A stretch of DNA of 64,000 nt. Origin: Streptomyces regalis. Its GTDB lineage: Bacteria > Actinomycetota > Actinomycetes > Streptomycetales > Streptomycetaceae. The notes under the pieces are model-generated. The model searched no databases and was not told the origin of the DNA. It worked only from the letters and a program-made list of their open reading frames with translations. Positions within the stretch are counted from its first letter, which is position 1. Each line of letters opens with the position of its first letter. The DNA is taken from positions 17,255-81,254 of the forward strand of contig NZ_LLZG01000209.1 of NCBI RefSeq assembly GCF_001509475.1, written 5' to 3'. Positions 36,436 to 46,254 of this stretch are shown piece by piece. Position numbers and translations under genes: made by a program.

Positions 36436-36995
36436 TGCTGCCCCTTCATGTCCGTACGCAGACGTCCACCATAGTGGTCGCGGCCTGCACTGACGCGACC
36501 ACACGTTCGTATGGTGGTGTCGATTCCACAAGAGCGGGGTAAGTACGGGTTTTTGTGTGACCGTGCGCCGACGCGCGCCTTCTGCTGCGGATGGGGGCCC
36601 GGCGCCCTTCGGGCCGACCTGGGACCCGCTGGCTGCGGGTCGACCGAAAGCCGTTGTCTACTGAGCGCCCGGGCCCCACCCGGGTCACACCTCCCCGACC
36701 GGCCGGAACGTTCCGTCGTCGCCGCGCGAGCGCTGAGCCTGGCTCCCAGTGGCGGTGCCCCGGTGCGGCACACCGTCCCTGACCCAGCGGCTTTGCGACG
36801 GGTTCGGGGAAGTTCCGCGGTTCCCCGGTCGGGCGTCCGGTGGTGGACTCGGCCGAACCTATCGGCCCCGGGCCTCCGCCTGTCAACAGCCGTCTGACCT
36901 GCGGCTATTCGCTCAATCCCCTGGTCAGCGCGGAGGATGCGCAGGTCGCACGACGGGGTGGTGCGGACCGATCGGATTCGCGCCACCCCGGGAGA
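36436..36995. other. Intergenic gap, no convincing gene
   Basis: 560 bp between the mannose synthase start and the amidohydrolase stop, both leftward. Open frames occur on both strands but have no conserved pattern. The first ~100 bp left of 36540 probably hold the mannose synthase promoter; the rest shows nothing I can assign. Confidence 0.4.
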
Positions 36996-38600
36996 TCACT
37001 CGCCCGGCCGTACGAAGACCGTTCGTCCGCCCACCACCGTGCTGAGGCAGGTGGGGAGTTCGCGACCCGGGCTCAGGTCGGGCAGGCCGGGGGTGCCGGA
37101 GCGGGGGTCGGTGGACCAGCGCGCGACCCGGTCGTCGGGGGCCTGGACCACGAGCTCGTCGGTGCGCCACACGGCGTAGTCGGCGGGCGCGCCCGGCACC
37201 AGGACGCCCGCGTCGTCGCGCCCGGTCGCCCGCCAGCCGCCGCGCGTGTGCGCCGTGAACGCGGCGCGCACGGAAACCCGGTGCTCGGGCGTGCGGTGGA
37301 AAGCGGCCGCACGGACCGTGCCCCAGGGATCGAGGGGCGTGACAGGGCTGTCGGAGCCGAAGGCGAGCGGGACGCCGGCGCGCAGCAGGGCCGCGAAGGG
37401 GTTCAGCGAGCGGGCACGCTCGGCACCCAGTCGCTGGGCGTACATGCCGTCCTCGCCGCCCCACAGGGCGTCGAAGGCGGGCTGCACGGAGGCGGTCAGG
37501 CCCAGCTCGGCGAAGGCCGCGATCGTCTCGGGGGTGAGCATCTCGGCGTGCTCGACGCGATGGCGGGCGGCGCGGATACGGGCGAGGCCGAGCTTCTCGG
37601 CGGCGGCGCGCACGCCCTCCACGACGGCGGCCACGGCGGCGTCGCCGATGGCGTGGAAGCCCGCCTGGAGGCCGGCCTCGGTGCAGGCGGTGACGTGGGC
37701 GGCGACGGCGGCCGCGTCCAGGTAGGCGGTGCCGGTGTGGGCGGCGTCGGCGTACGGCTGGTGCACACAGGCGGTGTGCGAGCCGAGGGCACCGTCGACG
37801 AAGAGGTCACCGGCCGCGCCGATCGCGCCCAGCTCCCGCGCCTTCTCCACATCCTGTTCCGCCCAGTAGCCGACGACCCGAGGACCGGCTTCCTCGGCGG
37901 CGAGCCGCAGCAGGCCGGTGAAGTCGTCCTCGGAGGAGATGTCCGGCCCGCCGCACTCGTGGACGGCGCCGATGCCGAGGGAGGCGGCGTGGGCCAGGGC
38001 GGCGCGCTGGGCCTCGGTGCGCTGGGCGGGGGTGATCGCGGCGAGCGCGGTGGCGCGTACGGCGTGGTGGGCGCCGGCGACGAGCGGGGCGTCCACCGCA
38101 TCGAGGTCACCCGGCGTCATGTCCAGCAGAGCCGTGCTGACGACGGCCGAGTGGACGTCGATGCGGGAGAGGTAGAGAGGGCGGTTGCCGGTGGCCTCGT
38201 CGAGCTCGGCGCGCGTCGGGGGGCGGCCGCCGGGCCAGCGGGAGGCGTCCCAGCCGTGGCCGAGGAGGACCCGGTCGTGCGGGCGGGCCGCGGCGAACTC
38301 CCGCACGAGGGCGAGGGCCGCCTCCAGGGAGGGGGCGCCGGACAGGTCGAGGCCGGTGAGGGCGAGGCCCGTGGCGGTGGTGTGCACATGGGCGTCGGTG
38401 AACGCGGGGGTGACCAGGGCACCGTCCAGGTCGACGACCTCGTCCACGCCGTCCGCGAAGGCGTCGGCGGCGCCCTCCGAGCCGACCCAGGCGACCTGGC
38501 CGCGCTCCACGACCATCGCGGTGGCGAAGGGGTCGGCGGGGCTGTGGACCTCTCCTCGGCGGAGCAGGACGGTCTTCGGCTGGGCGGTGGGCTCACTCAT
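36996..38600 (-). CDS. Amidohydrolase family protein (YtcJ-like)
   Basis: 534 residues, metal-dependent amidohydrolase of the large YtcJ/amidohydro-3 group. Metal ligands are seen in TPAFTDAHVHTT (HxH), HECGGPDISS, GFHAIGDAAVAAV, ARHRVEHAEML, and the late Asp in LAFGSDSPVTPLDPWG. The C-terminal small beta domain (APADYAVWRTDELVV) is present. Substrate not predictable. It is followed 47 bp upstream of its start by the Lrp gene stop, in the same leftward direction, so cotranscription is possible. Confidence 0.9.
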   Translation of the reverse strand: MSEPTAQPKTVLLRRGEVHSPADPFATAMVVERGQVAWVGSEGAADAFADGVDEVVDLDGALVTPAFTDAHVHTTATGLALTGLDLSGAPSLEAALALVREFAAARPHDRVLLGHGWDASRWPGGRPPTRAELDEATGNRPLYLSRIDVHSAVVSTALLDMTPGDLDAVDAPLVAGAHHAVRATALAAITPAQRTEAQRAALAHAASLGIGAVHECGGPDISSEDDFTGLLRLAAEEAGPRVVGYWAEQDVEKARELGAIGAAGDLFVDGALGSHTACVHQPYADAAHTGTAYLDAAAVAAHVTACTEAGLQAGFHAIGDAAVAAVVEGVRAAAEKLGLARIRAARHRVEHAEMLTPETIAAFAELGLTASVQPAFDALWGGEDGMYAQRLGAERARSLNPFAALLRAGVPLAFGSDSPVTPLDPWGTVRAAAFHRTPEHRVSVRAAFTAHTRGGWRATGRDDAGVLVPGAPADYAVWRTDELVVQAPDDRVARWSTDPRSGTPGLPDLSPGRELPTCLSTVVGGRTVFVRPGE

Positions 38601-38647
38601 GGGGAACAGTCTCGCGCCTGGCGCGCACCCCCTGGCACGCAGGTCGG

Positions 38648-39088
38648 TCAGATCCGCGGTGGCCGTGCCTCGTACGGCGTCGACAGCACCACTGTCGTCC
38701 GGGTCGAGACCCCCGCCAGCGAGCGCAGCCGGGCCAACAGCTCCTCCAGCTCGTGCGGCGTGGACACCCGCACCTTGAGGATGTAGTTCTCGTCGCCCGC
38801 GACACTGTGGCAGGCCTCGATCTCGGGGACGCCGGCCAGGCGGTCCGCGATGTCGTCGGGGGCACTGGGGTCGAACGGCTTCACCGAGATGAAGGCGGTC
38901 ATGGGCAGCCCCACGGCCTCGGGGTCGACGACCGCGGCGTAGCCACGGATGACGCCCCGCTGCTCCAGCCGTCGCACCCGCTGGTGCACGGCCGACGTGG
39001 ACAGCCCCGTGGCCTTGCCCAGGTCGGTGTAGCTCATCCGCCCGTCCTTGACGAGCAGCTGCACAATTTGTCGGTCCAGCTCCTCCAT
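38648..39088 (-). CDS. Lrp/AsnC-family transcriptional regulator
   Basis: 146 residues from the ATG at 39088. N-terminal helix-turn-helix (LDRQIVQLLVKDGRMSYTDL, GLSTSAVHQRVRRLEQRGVI) and C-terminal RAM ligand-binding domain (FISVKPFDPSA, HSVAGDENYILKVRVST). Regulators of this type form octamers that respond to amino acids. It is divergent from a conserved small gene at 39356 and precedes the amidohydrolase gene. Confidence 0.93.
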   Translation of the reverse strand: MEELDRQIVQLLVKDGRMSYTDLGKATGLSTSAVHQRVRRLEQRGVIRGYAAVVDPEAVGLPMTAFISVKPFDPSAPDDIADRLAGVPEIEACHSVAGDENYILKVRVSTPHELEELLARLRSLAGVSTRTTVVLSTPYEARPPRI

Positions 39089-39355
39089 GACGCAGAACCT
39101 ACAGTGCGGTTGATCTCCTCGGATACCTGAGCCGCCCAGGTCATGCCCGGTTTGTGATGTGGCAGAGAGGCGTCTGTGGGCCGACTGAGGGACAAACCGG
39201 CCGGGCCGGGCACCTGCGGGCGGCATGTGACGAACGCCACAGGCCTCGAACAGGCTCCGTGATGTTCTCGTGATTACCGCCGAGACCGGACGGGAAGTGC
39301 TTGCTGTGGTCGAGGCCGCAGCGCCTTCACGGCCCAGCCCGAGGGGGAGAAATCC

Positions 39356-39793
39356 ATGCAGAGTCTTAAGCGCCCTGGTCGTACCGCACCCAAGCGGCTC
39401 CAGCCGGTCGACGAGCCCGCTCCGGAGGGCGTCGAACCCGACGCCTTCGACGACGAGGAGCTCGACGCGTACGACACCTTCGAGATGTACCGGGTGATCT
39501 GCCCGGACTGCGCGCAGCCCATCGCCCTGCTGGCGGACGAGGAGGTCCTGCCGGAGCACGCGCTGTGCGCCTCGCCGTGGAACCCGTTCGGCCTCACGGT
39601 CTGTGCCGGTACGGGTCGCGCGGCCTCCGAGGCCCGCTCGGCCGACGAGTCGACGGAACCTCAACAGCAGGACACCGCCCTGCTGTTGACGCTCCCTCAG
39701 GGTCTCGACTGGCGGACCCAGCCGTTCTCGCACGTCGGCGGCCCGGGCTCGCGCCCCATCAGGGTCCCGGTCATGCGGCGCGACGCCGCCTGA
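39356..39793 (+). CDS. Hypothetical Cys-containing acidic protein
   Basis: 145 residues, no family recognised. It has an acidic middle (DAFDDEELDAYDTFEMYRVI) followed by a CPDCAQP motif and further cysteines (HALCASPWNPF, LTVCAGTG), so a small metal site is possible. GGGGGAG is about 7 bp before the ATG. Probably conserved in Streptomyces next to the Lrp gene; function unknown. Confidence 0.75.
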   Translation: MQSLKRPGRTAPKRLQPVDEPAPEGVEPDAFDDEELDAYDTFEMYRVICPDCAQPIALLADEEVLPEHALCASPWNPFGLTVCAGTGRAASEARSADESTEPQQQDTALLLTLPQGLDWRTQPFSHVGGPGSRPIRVPVMRRDAA

Positions 39794-39809
39794 GCGCACA
39801 GCGCCGGCG

Positions 39810-40931
39810 TCACGTCGCTCGATCCCAGTAGCTGCCCTGCACCATGGCTCGCAGGCTGCCGTGGTGCAGGATCAGTGTGTCCGGATCCGCCGGTACGGCG
39901 ACTTCACCGAAGTGGGCCTGGCGGTAGGCGATGCGCAACATGACGACGGCGTGCCTCAGCGCGGCATAGAGCGTGTAGAAGTCCATGTCACGCGGGGTGT
40001 GACCGGTGAGGTCGGCGTAGCGGGCCTCGATCCGGTCCCGGCGCAGGAAGTCCGGCAGTCCGCGCTGGCCGAAGGCGACCGTCAGGTCCTGGAAGAAGCG
40101 GTGCAGGTAGACGGTCCAGCCGAGGTCGACCTCGCGCGGGGCGAGTGCCGCCATCTCCCAGTCGAGGACGGCCGCGGGTTCGAAACCGTCGTAGATGACG
40201 TTCCCGATGCGCGCGTCGCCCCAGTTGAGCACCGGCGTGCCCGGATCGCGGGGCCACAGTTCCTCGATGCGGTCGAACGCGTCCTCGATGAGCGGTGAGC
40301 GGGCGAGTCCGTCAACCACCCATTCGTAGTACGCGCGTTGCGCCATGACATGGCGACGCAGTGCGTCACCTTCACCTGGAAGGGCGAGGAACTGGACTTC
40401 GGCTGCCGGTACTTGGTCGTGGAGCCGGGCCAGCAGCCCGATCGTCGCCGCCTCGAGGCGCTCGCGTTCCCCGTCGCTCGCCGCGTGCAGCCAGTTGCCC
40501 TCGTAGGTGTATGGCATGACGTCCGGCGGCACCCGCCCGGCGACTCGCTCCATGACGAAGAAGGGCGCCCCCAGCGGGCCGGGGTCCTCCTCCAGCCACA
40601 GCACCTTCGGTACGGGGAGGTCGGACCGGTCGGCGACCAGTCGCATCGTGCGGTACTGGCGGGCCATGTCGTACACCGGGAACACCGTGTACGCCGCCGG
40701 ATCCGCCGCGAGCCGCAACGCGCAAGCGCGCAGGGGTGGTTCGCGGTGCCCGGCGCCTTCGGGCGGCTCGATGTCGAAGAGCAGGGTTTCGCTGGACATG
40801 CCGTTCGACGCGGGGACGGTGACGTCGACGGCCTTGGCGCCGGGCAGCCGTATGCCGAGCCAGGCGGTGAGGCGGTGGGCGAGTTCGTCCGGATCGCGTG
40901 TCGTCGTACGAGGGCGGGGTACCGCGGCCAT
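39810..40931 (-). CDS. Phosphotransferase (APH-fold, ACAD10-like)
   Basis: 373 residues, aminoglycoside-phosphotransferase-like fold. Visible: FFVMERVAGRVPPDVMP (hinge), LNWGDARIGNVIYDGFEP (catalytic loop, with Asn in place of the usual His before WGD) and AVLDWEMAALAPREVDLGW (metal-binding DWE). Similar proteins in actinobacteria work on hydroxyl groups of CoA or lipid-like substrates, by analogy with the ACAD10/11 kinase domain. ATG 40931 chosen with GGGAG before it. Located 13 bp after the gene at 40945, likely one operon. Confidence 0.85.
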   Translation of the reverse strand: MAAVPRPRTTTRDPDELAHRLTAWLGIRLPGAKAVDVTVPASNGMSSETLLFDIEPPEGAGHREPPLRACALRLAADPAAYTVFPVYDMARQYRTMRLVADRSDLPVPKVLWLEEDPGPLGAPFFVMERVAGRVPPDVMPYTYEGNWLHAASDGERERLEAATIGLLARLHDQVPAAEVQFLALPGEGDALRRHVMAQRAYYEWVVDGLARSPLIEDAFDRIEELWPRDPGTPVLNWGDARIGNVIYDGFEPAAVLDWEMAALAPREVDLGWTVYLHRFFQDLTVAFGQRGLPDFLRRDRIEARYADLTGHTPRDMDFYTLYAALRHAVVMLRIAYRQAHFGEVAVPADPDTLILHHGSLRAMVQGSYWDRAT

Positions 40932-40944
40932 GGGCTCAACTCCC

Positions 40945-42054
40945 TTACGACGCAACCGAGTCGAAGCCCGTGAACCCGCTCGGGTCGTGCCGCCCGAACG
41001 AGCCGTGCTCGAAGATGCCGTGCCCGACCCGGCCGTCCAGCCGGAAGCGCGCGGCGTGGTCGGTGACTCCGTACGCGGCGAGGGGATGGGCGGCGGGGTC
41101 GGAGAGGTCGTAGGTACGGCGGTCGGTCCAGCCGCGCCCTCGCCAGGTGCCGTGCTGCCAGTCGTCGGCGGGCGGGTAGCCGGCGCCGATGGCGAGGGGG
41201 GACGAGGTCAGGACCTCCACCTCCAGCTCCTGCGGCTTGCGTACGTCACCGAGGTGGACGAGGGCGCGTTCGGGGTGTCGGGTGCCCGAGCGGTAGGTGA
41301 TCTCGGCCTGGGGCCAGCCGAGTTGGCGGTCCCGGTGGCCCGGGCGAACCATCGTCGCCTCGCTCAGTGAGCGGTATCCGTCCGCGTCCTCCTGGACGAT
41401 CACCATCAGGAACCGGTCCTCGAAGCGCACCGGGGACCAGATCCAGTGGAAGCCCTCGGTCGGATGCTCCTCGGCGAACCGCCCGCCCTCCTCCCCCGGT
41501 ATGGGTCGCACACCCCAGCTGCGGTCACGGGTGCCAGTCCACTCGGCGGGGGTGACGCGGAACTCCGCGCCGCCCGCGCGCACGACGCCCGCCACGCCAC
41601 CCGCCTGCACGAAGCGGCGCCCTTCGAGGCTGAGCCGGTCACCGCGTCGCTGCAGGTGGTGGGGTTCCCAGAGGGCGGGGAAGTCGGCGGTCCAGGTGAT
41701 GTCGTACGACAACGCCTCGTCGTCGCACGTCAGACGCAGCCGCCGCAGCGGCTCCCCGACCTCGATGCGCAGCGGCCCGACGGCGAGCCGCATCCGGTCC
41801 TCGCCGAGCGCGTCCGACGCCCGGACCGCGTGCAGGGTGTTGCCGACCCGCAGCGTCGCGTACGCGTCGATCACCCCGGCGTTCGGATACACCCCGAGGC
41901 CGAGGATCAGCAGGGCACGCCCCTCGTGGTCGAGGACGTGGAAGATGCAGCGGTCGTAGGCGTTCCGGTCGCTGGTCGCGACGTACTTCATGGACAGGGG
42001 CACCTGGTGCACCGGGTACTCGTCGAGCGGTACCGGGCGGTCGTCGTCGGCCAC
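40945..42054 (-). CDS. Hypothetical beta-rich protein, partner of the phosphotransferase
   Basis: 369 residues from GTG 42054 with GGGAGG 9 bp upstream. No catalytic motif. It is rich in predicted strands and has conserved-looking stretches (DEYPVHQVPLSMKYVATSD, GTRDRSWGVRPI, FHWIWSPVRFEDRFLMVIV, DRRTYDLSDPAAHPLAAYGV), in a pattern like the AttH/carotenoid-hydratase lipocalin-type double barrels. In many actinobacteria this kind of protein sits beside APH-like kinases. Joint role in lipid or CoA-ester metabolism is an inference. Confidence 0.7.
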   Translation of the reverse strand: MADDDRPVPLDEYPVHQVPLSMKYVATSDRNAYDRCIFHVLDHEGRALLILGLGVYPNAGVIDAYATLRVGNTLHAVRASDALGEDRMRLAVGPLRIEVGEPLRRLRLTCDDEALSYDITWTADFPALWEPHHLQRRGDRLSLEGRRFVQAGGVAGVVRAGGAEFRVTPAEWTGTRDRSWGVRPIPGEEGGRFAEEHPTEGFHWIWSPVRFEDRFLMVIVQEDADGYRSLSEATMVRPGHRDRQLGWPQAEITYRSGTRHPERALVHLGDVRKPQELEVEVLTSSPLAIGAGYPPADDWQHGTWRGRGWTDRRTYDLSDPAAHPLAAYGVTDHAARFRLDGRVGHGIFEHGSFGRHDPSGFTGFDSVAS

Positions 42055-42193
42055 GGCAAGCCTCCCTGGAAGCGGGTGGCCTGACGGTACGTCAGGCGAC
42101 GTGACCTGACCAGAGAGGGAGCCGGACGTCCGTGAACTCACGCCCGATTCCAGCTGGCGGTGACTTGTCCGGCCACCTCCGCGTTGCCCTGGT

Positions 42194-42442
42194 ATGCCCC
42201 CCATCTATTCGGCGACCGAGCCGCAACGCCGCATCTTCGTTCCGCGGCCCGCAGGAACGCTTCCGCCGGCGCCTCCGCAGCAGCCGGATCCGCCCATCTA
42301 CCGCGAGCTGATGCGCACCTGGGCCGACCGCGGCCGCACCCTGCCCGGGCGCCACGACCCGGAGTGGATCCGGCTGGCGGCGCCGCAGGTCAAGCACGGT
42401 CAGTTCAGCGTCCCTCGGGACCTGCTAGGTGACGGGCGATGA
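42194..42442 (+). CDS. Small hypothetical protein
   Basis: 82 residues: Pro-rich start (PRPAGTLPPAPPQQPDPP), then YRELMRTWADRGRTLPGRHD and PEWIRLAAPQVKHGQF. The second half looks like a conserved helical segment. Its last 38 bp overlap the convergent acyl-CoA dehydrogenase gene. No function recognised; reality of the gene is moderate. Confidence 0.5.
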   Translation: MPPIYSATEPQRRIFVPRPAGTLPPAPPQQPDPPIYRELMRTWADRGRTLPGRHDPEWIRLAAPQVKHGQFSVPRDLLGDGR

Positions 42443-43577
42443 CCATCCGCTGAATCTGGTTCGTGCCCTCGACGATCTGCAGGACCTTGGCCTCGCGCAT
42501 ATAGCGCTCGGCCGGGAAGTCCGCGGTGTAGCCGTACCCGCCGAGGACCTGGACGGCGTCGGTGGTGACCCGCATCGCCGCGTCGGTGCAGTGCAGCTTG
42601 GCCATGGCCGCCTGCTTGGCGAACGGCCGGCCCGCGTCGCGCAGCCGTGCCGCCGCCAGATAGAGCGCGCGGCCCGCCTCGATCTGGGTCGCCATGTCGG
42701 CGAGCATGAAGCGCAGGCCCTGGAAGTCGGCGATCGGCTTGCCGAACTGCCGTCGCTCGGTCGCGTACGACACCGCCTCGTCCAGCGCGGCCTGCGCCAC
42801 GCCGATCGCGCAGGCCGCGATGCCGAGCCGCCCGGAGTCGAGCGCGGACAGGGCGATCGCGAAGCCCTGACCCTCGTCGCCGATGCGCCGCTCGTCGGAG
42901 ACGCGGACGCCGTCGAAGTGGACCTGGGCGGTGGGCGAGCCCTTCATGCCCATCTTCTTCTCGGGCGCCGCCGCGCTCAGCCCCGCCGCGTCACCGGGCA
43001 CCAGGAACGCGGAGATCCCGCGCGGCCCTTCCTCGCCGGTGCGGGCCATGACCGTGTAGAAGTCGGCGATGCCGCCGTGCGTGATCCAGGCCTTGGTGCC
43101 GGTGATCACCCATGCGTCGCCGTCCCGTACGGCCTTGGTGCGCAGCGACGCCGCGTCCGATCCCGACGACGGCTCGGAGAGGCAGTACGCGCCGAGCAGT
43201 CCGCCGCCGAGCATCGCGGGCAGGTGCTCGACCTGCTGTTGCTTGGTGCCGTAGGTGGCGAGGGCGTAGGAGGACAGGGTGTGCACGCTGACGCCGAGTC
43301 CGACGGTCAGCCGGGCCGCGGCAAGCTCCTCGAGGACCTGGAGGTAGACCTCGTACGGCTGGTCGCCGCCGCCGTACTCGGAGCCGTACGGCAGGCCGAG
43401 CAGCCCGGATTCGGAGAGCAGGGTGAAGACCTCGCGCGGGAAGCGTCCGGCGTCCTCCTCCTCGGCCGCCTTCGGGGCGATCTCGCGCTGCGCGATGTCG
43501 CGGACGAGCGAGATCAGATCCCGGGCCTCGTCCGTGGGCAGTTGACGGTCCACCGGCTGCGGGGCGCGGTCGGGCAT
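42405..43577 (-). CDS. Acyl-CoA dehydrogenase
   Basis: 390 residues from ATG 43577 behind GGGAGGAG. FAD-dependent dehydrogenation of acyl-CoA to enoyl-CoA. Signatures: YCLSEPSSGSDAASLRTKAV (FAD/substrate loop), GTKAWITHGG, RRQFGKPIADFQGLRFMLAD, and VLGGYGYTADFPAERYMREA with the catalytic Glu in QIVEGTNQIQRMV. Length is standard. It is divergent from the chitinase, and the 320-bp gap holds the chitinase promoter; the gene could share regulation but probably serves fatty acid or branched-chain acid breakdown. Confidence 0.95.
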   Translation of the reverse strand: MPDRAPQPVDRQLPTDEARDLISLVRDIAQREIAPKAAEEEDAGRFPREVFTLLSESGLLGLPYGSEYGGGDQPYEVYLQVLEELAAARLTVGLGVSVHTLSSYALATYGTKQQQVEHLPAMLGGGLLGAYCLSEPSSGSDAASLRTKAVRDGDAWVITGTKAWITHGGIADFYTVMARTGEEGPRGISAFLVPGDAAGLSAAAPEKKMGMKGSPTAQVHFDGVRVSDERRIGDEGQGFAIALSALDSGRLGIAACAIGVAQAALDEAVSYATERRQFGKPIADFQGLRFMLADMATQIEAGRALYLAAARLRDAGRPFAKQAAMAKLHCTDAAMRVTTDAVQVLGGYGYTADFPAERYMREAKVLQIVEGTNQIQRMVIARHLAGPEGR

Positions 43578-43782
43578 GGCGACGCTCTCCTCCCTTTCGG
43601 GAATCGGCGGTCGCACACCTTGGGTGGGGCGGCTCCGCCTGGTCTCTCGGGTACCGGCCGATGCTCCGCTCCCGGATCGCGGAAGCTGCTGACCAGCGGC
43701 TCTGCGGTGAGTATGCCCGATCGGGGACATCGAGTCACCAGTTAACGACCGCTTACTCCAAGAAACTTTCAACCCTCCGAAA

Positions 43783-43824
43783 TTGGTCCGAACCATTGAC
43801 CAAATGGTCTAGTCCTCCTACCGT
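43783..43824 (+). promoter_or_regulatory. Chitinase promoter with paired 12-bp repeats
   Basis: TTGGTCCGAACC (43783-43794) and ATGGTCTAGTCC (43804-43815) form the direct repeat known from Streptomyces chitinase promoters. They overlap a promoter with -35 TTGACC (43796-43801), a 17-bp spacer and -10 TACCGT. The TGGTCTAG core also resembles a DasR (N-acetylglucosamine regulator) site. Expected: induction by chitin, repression by glucose. Confidence 0.85.
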
Positions 43825-43898
43825 TTCGGGTCAACGCTTCCCCGCGTTCATGCCAATCGGCGTGCGATCCCCTCTTGTCCCCCGCGAGGAGACACCCG

Positions 43899-45149
<1,251 letters not shown>

Positions 45150-45168
45150 CGGGGCCCACGGGGGACTT

Positions 45169-45196
45169 GGGGCGGAGGACCACGAGCCTCCGCCCC
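45169..45196. terminator. Bidirectional terminator, chitinase / TetR gene
   Basis: GGGGCGGAGG (45169-45178), 8-nt loop, CCTCCGCCCC (45187-45196) in the 55-bp gap between two convergent genes. Confidence 0.8.
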
Positions 45197-45204
45197 TTGC
45201 CGCG

Positions 45205-45864
45205 TCAGTCTTCCCGGCGCGCGGGCTCCGGGGCCGGGTAGGCGGGGTCCATCTCCTCGATGGCGCGCATGGCGCCGCCCAGTGTCTTCACCAGCAGCTC
45301 GCGCATGGTGTCGCGGGACAGTTCGGGGCGGTCTATCCAGTCGAGGGTGGCGCCCTCGACGCTGCACACCCAGGCGAGCAGGCCCATACGGGCCAGGGGG
45401 GCGATGTCGGTGCGGCCGTACGCCCCCTCGGCGAGGGTCGCCACGATCGCCTCGCGCACGCCGTCCCGGATGCCGTGCACCTCGGTGTCGAAGCCGACGC
45501 CGCCGCTGACGATGGTGCGGTAGGCGGCCTGGTTGTGCTCGGCGTAGCGGAGATAGCTGTCGATGGTGCGGTGGACCCGGTCCACCGGCTGCAGTTCGAG
45601 CCCGCTCGCGGCGAAGGTGACCAGATCGGCGACGGAGTCCTGGATGATCGCCAGGTAGTACCCGCGCTTGGACTGGAAGTAGTAGTAGATGAGCCCCTTG
45701 GCGACATGGGCCTGCCGGGCGATGTCGTCCATGGAGAGCGCGTCGTACGACGTGTCGGCGAACAACTTCCGCCCGATGGTGATGAGTTCGGCACGGCGCG
45801 CCACCGAGCGCTCGGTGCCGCGGGCCCGGGGACGGGCCGCGTCTCGCTGTTGACTAATATTCAA
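45205..45864 (-). CDS. TetR-family transcriptional regulator
   Basis: About 219 residues. N-terminal helix-turn-helix: RRAELITIGRKLFADTSYDA, LSMDDIARQAHVAKGLIYYY and FQSKRGYYLAIIQ, the TetR signature. The ligand domain gives no substrate clue. The start is uncertain: a TTG at 45864 has a plausible AGGG site, while a GTG at 45921 would add 19 unconserved residues. The sequence around the TTG (AATATTAGTCAAC) is AT-rich and could be its own operator. Confidence 0.88.
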   Translation of the reverse strand: MNISQQRDAARPRARGTERSVARRAELITIGRKLFADTSYDALSMDDIARQAHVAKGLIYYYFQSKRGYYLAIIQDSVADLVTFAASGLELQPVDRVHRTIDSYLRYAEHNQAAYRTIVSGGVGFDTEVHGIRDGVREAIVATLAEGAYGRTDIAPLARMGLLAWVCSVEGATLDWIDRPELSRDTMRELLVKTLGGAMRAIEEMDPAYPAPEPARRED

Positions 45865-46011
45865 TTTAGACCCTGGATTTCCAACGGGCGGCGGGACATC
45901 GGCAGTATGGCAGACGTGCACCAGCTGCTCGTTCGAGTCTGATCGACTTTGATGGAACGCTCGACAAAACGGTCGGCATATGTCCGATCAAAGCGTCCGG
46001 TGTGTGTCAGG

Positions 46012-46152
46012 TCACAGCAGGCCGAGCTGGGTGACGAGCATCGCGACGACCACCACGAGGGTCCAGCCCATGACGTGCTCCACGAGCTTCGGGCCGTCCC
46101 CCTTGGGGCCGCCGGTGCGGACGTGGGTGGCGGTGGCTGAGTGCGCGGTCAT
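46012..46152 (-). CDS. 46-aa single-pass membrane peptide
   Basis: 46 residues: a polar N-terminal half (MTAHSATATHVRTGGPKGDG) and one membrane helix (GWTLVVVVAMLVTQLGLL) ending the protein. AGGTGGG precedes ATG 46152. The helix-at-the-end layout, good ribosome site and GC-rich codon positions argue for a real gene of the small-protein class often missed in annotation. Function unknown. Confidence 0.7.
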   Translation of the reverse strand: MTAHSATATHVRTGGPKGDGPKLVEHVMGWTLVVVVAMLVTQLGLL

Positions 46153-46210
46153 ATGCCCACCTTGCCAGCGGGGACGGCTTTTGCGGCAGAGACGTTGCTC
46201 ACAGCACAAA

Positions 46211-46230
46211 GGCCCCGGTTTCCCGGGGCC
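46211..46230 (-). terminator. Terminator after the C39-like protease gene
   Basis: GGCCCCGG (46211-46218), 4-nt loop, CCGGGGCC (46223-46230), followed on the minus strand by TTTGTG. It lies 25 bp beyond the leftward stop codon at 46255. Confidence 0.75.
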
Positions 46231-46254
46231 CTGCGTGCGTCTGCGTCCGGCGGC

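Noticed and set aside
36446..36886. A 146-codon minus-strand frame upstream of the mannose synthase
   Set aside because: Arg/Gly/Pro-rich, no ribosome site, no recognisable motif, overlaps the promoter region of the mannose synthase.
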